DNA of 64,000 nt from Mucilaginibacter xinganensis (GTDB taxonomy: Bacteria; Bacteroidota; Bacteroidia; Sphingobacteriales; Sphingobacteriaceae): positions 38,404 to 102,403 of the forward strand of contig JAMFSA010000188.1 in NCBI GenBank assembly GCA_026225055.1, given 5' to 3'. A program made the translations under genes and the position numbers. Positions 46,885 to 55,281 of the stretch are shown piece after piece. The notes below the pieces were generated by a model that saw only the letters and a list, made by a program, of their open reading frames with translations, had not been told where the DNA came from and made no database searches. Within the stretch, counting starts at the first letter, position 1. The number at the start of each line of letters is the position of its first letter.

Positions 46885-47707
46885 AATGGATCAGGGCGTC
46901 AATTTTTATTTCATCAAGTACTTCAAATTTGTAGGGGATAACACCAATCTTTTTGGCTTTACTTTCATCCGGTCGACTAAAGAGCGGTTTTTCTATGTAA
47001 TGATTGGGCTCCAATTCAAACACCTCCATGGTTTCACCGGGATTCTGATAATCCTGGTAATAGCAGCGCATGGTGCTTTCTTCTTCCGCCATCCAGGCTA
47101 ATGCGGCTACCCTTTCGGTGTTACTAAAATTTGGTGGCGACCAGTGAAACACCTTCGAACTGCCCAGGTATGCCTGCCCGGCCTTCATGTTTATTCGTTT
47201 AAAATATTTTTTTAACAATAGGGGTACTAAGTCGGTATAGGGGAAGCGCGGAAGTGTACTACGTGGCCAGCCATTCAATAAATGGCTCCTGTCAATTACT
47301 TCAAGAGCGCCGTTTGTTTCATCAACATCTATTAAGGGTACCCATATGGTAAGGCCTGTGTAATTGGCCTCATCTACATAAGCGGGGTCCTGGTGCATAG
47401 GGCATAAGCTTTTTTCGTGGCCTGGCTGTTTAGAGGTGAAGATGCCAAAGAATATTTTACAGCGATCAAAATAATGATTCATAGCCCTGTTAAAACTAAT
47501 GGTAACAGTATCAGATGCTTTACGGCGGTAATCGGCATCCATGCTCATATTTGAAGTTGAAAAACCTATTTGTATAGGTTGATTTTTAGAACTCTTATAA
47601 GCCGCTGTTAATGTGTTCAATTCTTCAGTGGTTAAAAAATCAACCACTACATAACCTTTATTATCAAATTCCGCCTGTATTGCGGGATCATTAAAAATGG
47701 GGCGCAT
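46877..47707 (-). CDS. phytanoyl-CoA dioxygenase (PhyH) family protein 2
   Basis: A 276-residue PhyH-family dioxygenase paralogous to the next gene in the operon. It shows EFDNKGYVVVDFLTTEEL, His105-Gln-Asp107 in CPMHQDPAYVDE, and His188 in VFHWSPPNFS with Arg199. TNGALEVIDRSHLLNGW matches the conserved middle strand. Both paralogues keep all metal ligands, so both should be active. It follows the CxxC membrane protein by 11 bp. Substrate unknown; with the toroid and flavoprotein it could oxidise a terpenoid, or it may hydroxylate one of the small proteins encoded at the head of the operon. Confidence 0.87.
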   Translation of the reverse strand: MRPIFNDPAIQAEFDNKGYVVVDFLTTEELNTLTAAYKSSKNQPIQIGFSTSNMSMDADYRRKASDTVTISFNRAMNHYFDRCKIFFGIFTSKQPGHEKSLCPMHQDPAYVDEANYTGLTIWVPLIDVDETNGALEVIDRSHLLNGWPRSTLPRFPYTDLVPLLLKKYFKRINMKAGQAYLGSSKVFHWSPPNFSNTERVAALAWMAEEESTMRCYYQDYQNPGETMEVFELEPNHYIEKPLFSRPDESKAKKIGVIPYKFEVLDEIKIDALIHYA

Positions 47708-47718
47708 ATGTTATTTGT

Positions 47719-48075
47719 TTAGTTGGGGAAAAAAGGTGGATATTGATTCTCAGACTTAGCCAATGATGTCGATCTTTCAGATAAAACCATCGATCTTAAA
47801 GTGTAGAACCATGATAATACTATGGCAAACGGAACAGCCGGAAATACCCAGTAATTATAAACAGGTTTGCTGCCCATAAAAAGAATAGGGTAGCCTTTTG
47901 CCCTTGGATAATCTTCAAAAAATAATTTAATGCTATCGTCTACTTCAAGTGGAATGCGTTTGATGAAATTGAATGACATCAGCACCACTATTTTTGATAA
48001 GATCTGGCACTTTTTGCAGTAACCCTGGTAATAAAGCACGATCCTGTTTCGTGGTACAAGATTGTTCTGTTGCAT
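47719..48075 (-). CDS. small CxxC (DCC/thioredoxin-like) protein with a membrane helix
   Basis: A 118-residue protein. RIVLYYQGYCKKCQILSKIVV gives a thioredoxin/DCC-like start with Cys20-Lys-Lys-Cys23. KGYPILFMGSKPVYNYW is the partner of the thioredoxin fold, followed by a hydrophobic helix (about 78-95, VFPAVPFAIVLSWFY). It resembles DUF393-type proteins of uncertain function and could transfer electrons or manage disulfides for the neighbouring oxidative enzymes. It lies 2 bp after the possible prenyltransferase gene. No close assignment can be made. Confidence 0.58.
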   Translation of the reverse strand: MQQNNLVPRNRIVLYYQGYCKKCQILSKIVVLMSFNFIKRIPLEVDDSIKLFFEDYPRAKGYPILFMGSKPVYNYWVFPAVPFAIVLSWFYTLRSMVLSERSTSLAKSENQYPPFFPN

Positions 48076-48077
48076 AA

Positions 48078-49097
48078 TTATATTTTTTTGTTTTGCAGAT
48101 AAAGGTTCATCCTTACATCGCCTTTACGATCTACACCGATACCGTAAAAAGATACCGCGCATTGATCATCAAGCATATCTGTACTGATTGGAAAAGGTGT
48201 TAACATATAGCGGGAAGCAGTATTTTTTAATACATCTATCCATGATCCGGCATCAATGTTAACGCATGCTTTGCAGCCACATATGTCAATTTTTGCATCA
48301 AACATTTTTCCCGATACGATATGAAAACCAATGTTAAATACCAGGCCTGATAGCTTTATTTCTTTTTTGCCAACAACATCATCCATGAAAATAGAAAACT
48401 CTTCACGCAGCAGTAATGGAATACCAAGATCGTTTAACGTTGCCGCATGTGATAAACGGAAATATATTTTTGCACGCAGGTTTTCCATAGAGCTGCCTTC
48501 TAAACCGATGCTCATTATACCGGCATGCTGGCTTACATGATCTATAAAATCATTTACCTCAGTATTTTGTGGCATCAGGTAGTTTAACCAGTCTCTTAAT
48601 CGTTGCCATGATGCATCATTACCTCCACGCCGCCCATCCATGTATACGGCTATACCGTCCATATCAGGAGAGGCGCCCAGCCAAAGTACACCATCAGGAT
48701 AATCATCAAGTGTTTCCTTCTCAATGGGTAAATGAAACCGGAGCATTTCTTCGCAAACTTGCTGAATAGCAGTTGTGCCTGTTATTTTATAAAGTTTTTG
48801 AAGCGCCGCATAACTATGGCTATATCGTTGCCCGGTTGAGCCAATAATACATGCAGGGTCACTAATAAAGCGCCCGTTTAAGCCGTTTGTTGATGAACTG
48901 ATGCAAAACTGCAGCGGAGTACCATCTGCATTTAAACCAGAACGGCCGCCGGGTTCAAATGGATAATCTTCGCCTGGCAATGCTAGCAATTCATCTCTAA
49001 GCTGCAGCACCTGTTGAGCAGGTGCCTTACTAAGTGCTGCAGCAAGGGATGAAAGCTGCTCAATATGATTAATAATCTTTTCTTTAGTATCGAGCAT
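48078..49097 (-). CDS. unassigned protein, possibly ABBA-fold prenyltransferase-like
   Basis: A 339-residue soluble protein I do not firmly recognise. Its pattern of long amphipathic strands resembles ABBA/DMATS aromatic prenyltransferases: GRSGLNADGTPLQFCISS near the start (DMATS enzymes have a DGTPxE-type segment; here Gln replaces the usual Glu), MENLRAKIYFRLSHA in the middle, and VSFYGIGVDRKGDVRMNLYLQ at the end, comparable to the paired x-K-x-Y motifs that bind the pyrophosphate. A cyanobactin-type peptide prenyltransferase is one possibility, which would fit a peptide or protein substrate nearby. There is also a Cys-rich CGCKAC segment (about residue 273). Structure prediction would settle the fold. 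Confidence 0.4.
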   Translation of the reverse strand: MLDTKEKIINHIEQLSSLAAALSKAPAQQVLQLRDELLALPGEDYPFEPGGRSGLNADGTPLQFCISSSTNGLNGRFISDPACIIGSTGQRYSHSYAALQKLYKITGTTAIQQVCEEMLRFHLPIEKETLDDYPDGVLWLGASPDMDGIAVYMDGRRGGNDASWQRLRDWLNYLMPQNTEVNDFIDHVSQHAGIMSIGLEGSSMENLRAKIYFRLSHAATLNDLGIPLLLREEFSIFMDDVVGKKEIKLSGLVFNIGFHIVSGKMFDAKIDICGCKACVNIDAGSWIDVLKNTASRYMLTPFPISTDMLDDQCAVSFYGIGVDRKGDVRMNLYLQNKKI

Positions 49098-49110
49098 ACC
49101 TGGTTATATA

Positions 49111-49776
49111 TTAAACTGGTTGAGTAATGATATTTGCAGGGGTACCATTATTACCGGCTGTGCCTCCGGAACCTGCCTTGCCACCACTGCCCGCAGAACC
49201 GCTTGGTGAGCCAGCCTGACCAGCAGAGCCACCTACGCCACCTACACCGGCATTGCCGCTTTTAGGAGCAGGGCTTGAAGTAATTACGTTACCACCATGA
49301 TAAGTGATAACACTTGTACTGCCATTACCGCCATTACCGGCATTGCCACCGCCACCACCGTTGCCGCCGTTACCGGCATTGCCACCCGGACTGCCATTGC
49401 AACCACTACCTGCAGGACAACCTGAAGCTGCACCGCCGTTGCCACCGTTTCCACCTCCCTGACCGGCACCACCATTGCCACCATTACCGCCATTGCCTGC
49501 ACCGGCAGATACAAATAATGTTCCCTGAAGATTGTTGATTTTAATAGTTGCTGTTGGGCAATCGGTGCCATTACCTGCATTACCCGCGCCACCGCCATCA
49601 GCACCGTTGCTGCCTGGTGTGCCAGAGCTTGAGTTTGGGCGGCATACTGAATCCCAACCGCACGACGCATCAACACCATTATTACCACTTGGTGCGGGGT
49701 TTGCAAAACCTTGTCCCGGCTGACCGGCATAGCCATCAGCTCCGGATATTATAATATCACCTGTTAAAGTGCTCAT
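49111..49776 (-). CDS. Gly/Asn-rich low-complexity protein (PGRS/collagen-like)
   Basis: A 221-residue protein made of about 40 percent glycine, with Asn-Gly-Gly and Ala-Gly-Asn units repeated through most of its length (GNGGNGGAGQGGGNGGNGG). A short ordered start (MSTLTGDIIISGADGYAG) and one central beta-like stretch (ATIKINNLQGTLFVSAG) interrupt the repeats, and five cysteines occur as SCGWDSVC, TDC and SGCPAGSGC. There is no signal peptide. The local GC is raised by the repeats, which also create long false ORFs in other frames. It could be a surface or fibrous scaffold and a substrate for the adjacent dioxygenases and glycosyltransferase (inference). Confidence 0.72.
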   Translation of the reverse strand: MSTLTGDIIISGADGYAGQPGQGFANPAPSGNNGVDASCGWDSVCRPNSSSGTPGSNGADGGGAGNAGNGTDCPTATIKINNLQGTLFVSAGAGNGGNGGNGGAGQGGGNGGNGGAASGCPAGSGCNGSPGGNAGNGGNGGGGGNAGNGGNGSTSVITYHGGNVITSSPAPKSGNAGVGGVGGSAGQAGSPSGSAGSGGKAGSGGTAGNNGTPANIITQPV

Positions 49777-49843
49777 ATTGTATTGATTTTAAAAGTTTAA
49801 GATTTTGGTTAGTATTAAAATTATTTGTTTGAATTTGTATCAG

Positions 49844-50170
49844 TTATTGTTTAACTAATGTTTCTATACTGATATCAGCAGTTGTGTATACCAATATTTG
49901 GCCGCCAGGTTCAATGGTTACCGTGCCAAATTGCACAGATACCGGGCCGCTTCCGCTAATAACAAGCGGGTTGCTGGGCGTCACTATTACATTGGGCGGG
50001 GCAGTGTACACGGCCACCTTTGGAGCAGTTGCGCCGCTTTTTAATTTAGGAGCTGTAGTGTGGGCTGTAAATGCTGTTACTTCACTGAGGCTTTTCATTT
50101 CAGGAGTAAAGGCGGAATCCGGGTGAGCCGGGTTGGAAAAAATTAATTTCCCTGATGATACTTTTGTCAT
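49844..50170 (-). CDS. small hypothetical protein, second gene of the modification block
   Basis: A 108-residue protein with no family I recognise. It begins MTKVSSGKLIFSNPAHPDSAF and has a Pro/Thr/Val-rich beta half (VYTAPPNVIVTPSNPLVISG, then TVTIEPGGQILVYTTADIS), which reads as a small beta-sandwich or fibre-like domain. No Cys, no signal peptide, no metal motif. It lies between the 92-residue protein (32 bp) and the Gly-rich protein (67 bp). The run of prolines makes it a reasonable candidate target for the prolyl-hydroxylase-like enzyme encoded downstream, but this is inference only. Confidence 0.6.
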   Translation of the reverse strand: MTKVSSGKLIFSNPAHPDSAFTPEMKSLSEVTAFTAHTTAPKLKSGATAPKVAVYTAPPNVIVTPSNPLVISGSGPVSVQFGTVTIEPGGQILVYTTADISIETLVKQ

Positions 50171-50202
50171 AAGATTTATTTTTATTAATTAAAAAATGAA
50201 AA

Positions 50203-50481
50203 TTAGGAATTGGAGCAACCGTTAATAGTATCCTGAATGCCATCCCAGATCGTGCCCTCGCCAACTATAAATGGCTTTTTTACAATGGTGTAATTAACAG
50301 TGCTGGCAGATACATTATAATCATAAGTTAGTGCTACTTCTCCAACCGGAGTGCTGGTAGTGGCTGTCCCACTTGCTGCGCCCGGCGGCGCGTAAATGGT
50401 GCCATGTTCTTTGTACGATGTGGTTTTCACGCACTCCCATATAGCCGGAGTAACTCCATTAAAGCTTTTTGTTTTCGCCAT
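50203..50481 (-). CDS. small hypothetical protein, first gene of the modification block
   Basis: A 92-residue protein of unknown family. It opens MAKTKSFNGVTPAIWECVKTTS and ends GIQDTINGCSNS, with two cysteines (Cys17 and Cys89) and a Thr/Ser/Pro-rich centre (PPGAASGTATTSTPVGEV). No signal peptide or membrane helix. As the first gene after a 329-bp gap it is likely the most highly expressed product of the block, as structural or precursor proteins often are. A mid-size precursor protein for the downstream tailoring enzymes is a possible reading; there is no leader motif that I can name. Confidence 0.6.
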   Translation of the reverse strand: MAKTKSFNGVTPAIWECVKTTSYKEHGTIYAPPGAASGTATTSTPVGEVALTYDYNVSASTVNYTIVKKPFIVGEGTIWDGIQDTINGCSNS

Positions 50482-50810
50482 GGTTTTGTTTATTAGATAA
50501 AGGAAATAGGTTATAATATTTAATAATTGGTTTTAGGTAGATTCAAAATCAATAGCTGTGTTATTAACCAGCACTTAAAACTAAATTTTATAAATGCCGG
50601 AAATAACTTTATTACACTAACTCAGCTTTTGTCAGTACCAATTAAGTTATAGAGCCTGTGGTTGTATGTATTGCGCGAGTAATCGGTTTGGAAAAACAAT
50701 GATTGCAATTGCCGATTTATATGGCATAGCGTTTAATAAGAAAGGATTTGTACAAGAGGAGTACAATTAGAACTATGTTTAGGATGAGAAGAATTTAAAT
50801 AACTTGGCAA
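50482..50810. other. 329-bp gap upstream of the modification block
   Basis: This gap should hold the minus-strand promoter of the block. I find no exact TAnnTTTG box, no clear terminator for the upstream GT2 gene and no convincing small gene. A 34-codon plus-strand ORF at 50666-50770 has no recognisable features. Confidence 0.4.
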
Positions 50811-51890
50811 TTATTCATTATTAAAATCGCCAGATGAGAATTGCTGTATAAGCCAATTTTGATAAGTTAAACGGATATTATACAATGCGGGGTATTGCCC
50901 TATGGTTAAAGATTTTGAGTTTAGTAGCTCATCTGATTGGAGCTTATTTTGAAAGTATCTGAGATTTTCACCATGTACCGCCTGCATCATATCCTGCGTT
51001 TCTGATGAATTCATTAACCTGGTTTTCCATTTTTCAATGATGTGTTCGGGTATCAGGCAGTAGCCAAATAATATTCTCATTAATGTCGAATCTCCAGCTA
51101 ATAAGATCACTGTACTCATTCCATTAAAATGACGGTACGGGATAGCTATTCTTTTCACGCTATAGCCTTTGTGCTGAATACGGTATGAAAAATCCATATC
51201 CTCAATACCAGCGAAATAAAACTCATCATGCCCTCCGATAAATTCATAATTTGCTTTACTCATTACCAATGGTGTTCCCTTTAAGAAATCAAATTTAAAA
51301 TGAGGGTTATATACACTTTCGGTACTGGTTGCAAATGCACCATCATTTATAGCCGCCAGCATAGGTTGGTGCCAGCTATGCATTGTTATAAGGCAATCAT
51401 CATGAAAAATTGCTATAAATTTACCTTTAGCGGCAGCAACACCCTTATTATAAGCTTTGGAAACACATCCTGTTTCCGATTCAATCAAATTAAAATTATC
51501 AAATGCCGTTAAATCCGTTGCTATGCCGTTATAAACTATAATAATTTCATAAGGTACAGTGGTATGCGAAATTATTGAGGGGATAAGAAAGTTTTGTACA
51601 AAAAAACAGTTGAAGGTTAATAATATGATACATGAAATAACTGGTTCATCAGATTTTGAATAGGAAAGAATGTTTATATCATAAGGCGCTAATTTCTGTA
51701 TAAAAGCTCCTGCTTCGCAAAAGCCTTGTTCGGTATTTTTTGTATATGATGTTATATGTAAAAGCTGACCACTATCTTCATTAGTAATTTTTAAGTGAAA
51801 GCTTCTCGTTTGATGATCGATGCAATCGTCATAAATTACCTCATTAAAAGCATGCGTAAACACGTGCTGTACTTCATCTGTAATGGACAT
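50811..51890 (-). CDS. family 2 glycosyltransferase with N-terminal extension
   Basis: A 359-residue GT-A fold protein. About 95 N-terminal residues of unknown role precede the catalytic part (ISCIILLTFNCFFVQNFLIPSI, YEIIIVYNG, AYNKGVAAAKGKFIAIFHDDC). HDDC is the metal-binding DxD equivalent, and GIEDMDFSYRIQHKGYSV is the conserved ED acceptor region. It lacks membrane helices. Its place upstream of the small-protein genes suggests it may glycosylate one of their products, but the 329-bp gap leaves operon membership unsure. It is divergent from lanB across 295 bp. Confidence 0.82.
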   Translation of the reverse strand: MSITDEVQHVFTHAFNEVIYDDCIDHQTRSFHLKITNEDSGQLLHITSYTKNTEQGFCEAGAFIQKLAPYDINILSYSKSDEPVISCIILLTFNCFFVQNFLIPSIISHTTVPYEIIIVYNGIATDLTAFDNFNLIESETGCVSKAYNKGVAAAKGKFIAIFHDDCLITMHSWHQPMLAAINDGAFATSTESVYNPHFKFDFLKGTPLVMSKANYEFIGGHDEFYFAGIEDMDFSYRIQHKGYSVKRIAIPYRHFNGMSTVILLAGDSTLMRILFGYCLIPEHIIEKWKTRLMNSSETQDMMQAVHGENLRYFQNKLQSDELLNSKSLTIGQYPALYNIRLTYQNWLIQQFSSGDFNNE

Positions 51891-52185
51891 TGTGGTTAAA
51901 TAATAAGGTTAATGGTTTTAATTACTAATTAACGTAAAAATATTAGTATTGATTAACAAGTGATAATAATCATTGATGCTTTTCAATCAACTAAGTTGAT
52001 TTTTCTGTTACAATTTCTATTAATTTAGTACTGCAAAAGCCTTTGTATCAATAAAGCCTATTCATTCCGATTAATATAATGTTTCCATTTTATACTGCCT
52101 TGTTATAATTACCAGCTTCGGATAATTTCCTGATACATATTTATTAAACCTAGTCGATTTTACTATTACTTAAACTCATAAATGT

Positions 52186-55100
52186 ATGCTTAACGTTTGT
52201 TTTAGTCCATACCTGTTCTTAAGAACGCCTGCCTTAAGTTATGATGATTATAATTCATCCATGTTGGAAGAAATGCTTGGGTCACCATTTTTTCAGGCAG
52301 CAATATTTTTTGCAAGCGAAAGCCTTTACACTGAATTAAGTCGTTGCGGATTTAATTACCATTTATTGGATAAAAAAGTAAGGCTAAGCCTGCAAAAATA
52401 CTTTAACAGGATGTGTTACCGGCCAACGCCATTTGGTATGTTTTCGGCATTTAGTTCACTTTATTGGGATAATTTAGAGAATAAAGGGGGGTGTATTTTA
52501 GATGACGAGCGGTATATATGTATTAACCCTGATTTCCAGTTTACTATCAACATTGCTAAAAAGATGCAAAGGTCAGCAGCGTTCAGCAATATTAAATATT
52601 ATTCAAACAATGCTATTTATAGCATAAAAGGTGAAAAACGATATTTAACAAATGCTTTTGATGCAGACCACAAGAAAAATGATTTTCTGATCTCATCCTA
52701 TAAAGCAAACAGGTTGTTAAATAAGCTAATGAACTTTTGTAAAGAAGGAAGAACCAAAACCGAGATAGTTGCCTGGCTTGATAATTTGATAGGCGATGAA
52801 GGTGATGCAAAAGAATATATTGCCGACCTGGTTGAAGCCGGCTTATTGGTATCTGAACTAAATCCTAATATGACAGGAGAAAAGTATTTTAACAGGCTGG
52901 CAGGTATAGCAGCCGCAAATACAAAAGACAAACTTGCAGCAGATATATTAGCTTATAGATATTTGATCAGCAGTATTAAACAGGAATGCGATATTGATAT
53001 TAAACACCTTATTAATAGTAATTTATACTCAAATTACGACAAGAAATTAAAATCAATGTTTTATGTTGGTTATGAAAGGATAGCTCAATCTTTAATCGAT
53101 AAAAAATATCAGGAATATATAAAGGATGGCTTAAACTGTTTGAATAAATTAACCTTTGGCGGCGCTACAAGATCGCTTATTACTTTTAAAAGTAAATTTA
53201 AAGCCAGGTTTGAGGATCAGGAAATACCTGTCCTTTTGGCACTTGATCGTGAGGCGGGAATAGGATATGAGGGATTAGAAGCCAATTTAGCCACAAGTGA
53301 ATTATTGGATGGGATTCAATTGGATCTGCAATCAAACAGTTTAAATTTTAGCTGGACACCCGTTCATGAGTTCTTTTTAACCAAACTTTCACAAAATAAG
53401 AATGACGGCTGCATATCTATTTCTGACAGAGACATGGAAAAATTTCAATCACAATCAGAGCTAAAGTGCCCGCCAAGCTTCTCGGTATTATTCCGGATAT
53501 TTGGTGATAAGATATGGGTGGAACAAGCAGGTGGATGTACTTCAGCCGCTATATTAGGTAGGTTTACCTTGTTTAGTGACAGCGTATTGGAAGAAGCCCG
53601 GTATGTGGCAGCAATGGAAGAGCAAATTAATAAGGAAGTAATTTTTGCCGAAATATCCTGCTTTAATGATGAACACGCTGCTAATATTAATTCGAGTGCA
53701 GGGGTAAGGGCATATGAGATCCCGATAGGGGTACACTCTACATTAAAAAGAAATAATATTATTGACCTTTGTGATATCACTGTATCAATAGTAAATGATA
53801 ATATTATTTTAAGGTCAAGAAAATTAAACAAGACCATTATACCAAGACTAAGTTCAGCGTATAACTACGGCCGAAGTGAACTGTCAATATTCCGGTTCTT
53901 GTGCGATCTGCAACATCAGGGGTTAAAATCTAATTTTAACCTCGATCTTAAATCCTTGCTCCCCGGGCTTAACTTTTATCCCAGGGTTGAATATAAAAAT
54001 TGTATTCTTTTCCCCGCGACATGGATTTTAAGGAGCGATGAAATTGCTGAAATAGTGCAGGGAAAAGACACTAAGTGCAATTTTGAAAAAATGAGTGAAA
54101 AGATCAGGCTCCAAAAACATTTTGCACTTACTGAAGGGGACAACCAATTAATATTTGACCGGGATGTGGCAGAATCAATAGCATTATTCGTAACGGTAAT
54201 AAAAAATAAATCATCGGTGATATTACAGGAAGCATTTCTGGATCAGTCAGCATCTGTAAGAGATCAGTCGGGTAAACCGTTTGCAGGGCAATTTGTAGCA
54301 TCAGTTTATTCAAATGACATCACCTACCATCTAAATATTTTAGAACCTTTATACCGTAAGAACAATAAAGTTAAACGAGTGTATCTGCCAGGCGATGAAT
54401 GGATCTATCTCAAGTTATATTGCCATTCGGCCATATCAAATAACATCCTGATCAAGGATATTATAAACCTGGTAACCTGGCTAAAAAAGCAGCACATTTT
54501 AAAAAGTTGGTATTTTATACGATATGCTGATCCTGACAATCATTTAAGGGTACGGGTCCAGATCAATCCAAATGATGCTACGGAAGTGCTCAAATATTTT
54601 GAAAAAAAGATACGCCATCAGGTCGAAAAAGGAAGTGTTAATAATTTATTGCTCGATACTTATAAGCGTGAAATAGAAAGATATGGTGAACATACTATTG
54701 AATATGTTGAAAAGGTATTTCAGTTAAGTAGCGAATTAGTTTTAGCTTATCTTAAAAAGGCCTCTAACGGTTATTCCGAATTACACTTAGCTATTATATC
54801 AGTTAACTCAGTACTTGAGATCTTCTTTCTGCAAAATTCCGAACGGATAACTTTACTTAAAGGTATACATGAAAGCATGAAGCATGAATTTGATGATAGT
54901 AAACAAGTTAAATTTCAGTTGGATAATAAATACAGGGAATATTCCTTTTTTATTAATAATATGCAGGCAAACACCAAGGTGATTAGTGCAATTACGGGTA
55001 AGAAAGAATTTAATAATTATTTAAAGACGCTGCAATTATTAAAATTAAATGCAGTCCATCTTACTACTGAAAAGTTGCTGAAGCTGGTTGCAGACCTGAT

Positions 55101-55281
55101 CCACATGCACTTGAACCGGTTATTTAACGAGAAACAGCGCAAACAGGAGTTTATTATATACTATTTACTTTACAAGTACTATATATCTATTGAAGCCCGA
55201 AAATGTAAAATGTCTTTAGTTTTGCCTCCGGCTCCTCAGTGTCATCGTATTGATCATGTTAATGAAGCTGTCTTTAAATGA
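52186..55281 (+). CDS. full-length class I lantibiotic dehydratase (LanB)
   Basis: A 1,031-residue protein, the normal size for LanB (NisB is about 990). The glutamylation domain (about 1-700) shows the signature YFNRMCYRPTPFGMFSAFSS (about 72-91), where Glu from glutamyl-tRNA is added to Ser/Thr of the precursor. The elimination or SpaB_C domain (about 739-1010) starts WIYLKLYCHSAISNNILIKD and includes HILKSWYFIRYADPDNHLRVRV. It would turn Ser/Thr of a leader-bound peptide to Dha/Dhb in the cytoplasm. No LanC cyclase or LanT transporter is in the window. The 3' end overlaps the convergent response-regulator gene by 66 bp. A candidate precursor lies 1.9 kb further on. Confidence 0.92.
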   Translation: MLNVCFSPYLFLRTPALSYDDYNSSMLEEMLGSPFFQAAIFFASESLYTELSRCGFNYHLLDKKVRLSLQKYFNRMCYRPTPFGMFSAFSSLYWDNLENKGGCILDDERYICINPDFQFTINIAKKMQRSAAFSNIKYYSNNAIYSIKGEKRYLTNAFDADHKKNDFLISSYKANRLLNKLMNFCKEGRTKTEIVAWLDNLIGDEGDAKEYIADLVEAGLLVSELNPNMTGEKYFNRLAGIAAANTKDKLAADILAYRYLISSIKQECDIDIKHLINSNLYSNYDKKLKSMFYVGYERIAQSLIDKKYQEYIKDGLNCLNKLTFGGATRSLITFKSKFKARFEDQEIPVLLALDREAGIGYEGLEANLATSELLDGIQLDLQSNSLNFSWTPVHEFFLTKLSQNKNDGCISISDRDMEKFQSQSELKCPPSFSVLFRIFGDKIWVEQAGGCTSAAILGRFTLFSDSVLEEARYVAAMEEQINKEVIFAEISCFNDEHAANINSSAGVRAYEIPIGVHSTLKRNNIIDLCDITVSIVNDNIILRSRKLNKTIIPRLSSAYNYGRSELSIFRFLCDLQHQGLKSNFNLDLKSLLPGLNFYPRVEYKNCILFPATWILRSDEIAEIVQGKDTKCNFEKMSEKIRLQKHFALTEGDNQLIFDRDVAESIALFVTVIKNKSSVILQEAFLDQSASVRDQSGKPFAGQFVASVYSNDITYHLNILEPLYRKNNKVKRVYLPGDEWIYLKLYCHSAISNNILIKDIINLVTWLKKQHILKSWYFIRYADPDNHLRVRVQINPNDATEVLKYFEKKIRHQVEKGSVNNLLLDTYKREIERYGEHTIEYVEKVFQLSSELVLAYLKKASNGYSELHLAIISVNSVLEIFFLQNSERITLLKGIHESMKHEFDDSKQVKFQLDNKYREYSFFINNMQANTKVISAITGKKEFNNYLKTLQLLKLNAVHLTTEKLLKLVADLIHMHLNRLFNEKQRKQEFIIYYLLYKYYISIEARKCKMSLVLPPAPQCHRIDHVNEAVFK

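Noticed and set aside
49284..49754. Long ORFs rich in His, Arg and Val overlapping the Gly-rich gene in other frames
   Set aside because: They are by-products of GGC/AAT repeat codons in the real minus-strand gene.
49111..49776. CRISPR-like array
   Set aside because: Repeats are short codon-level units without constant spacers; they encode Gly/Asn repeats in one frame.
50666..50770. 34-codon plus-strand ORF in the gap before the small-protein genes
   Set aside because: No ribosome-binding site, leader motif or recognisable family; composition is unremarkable.
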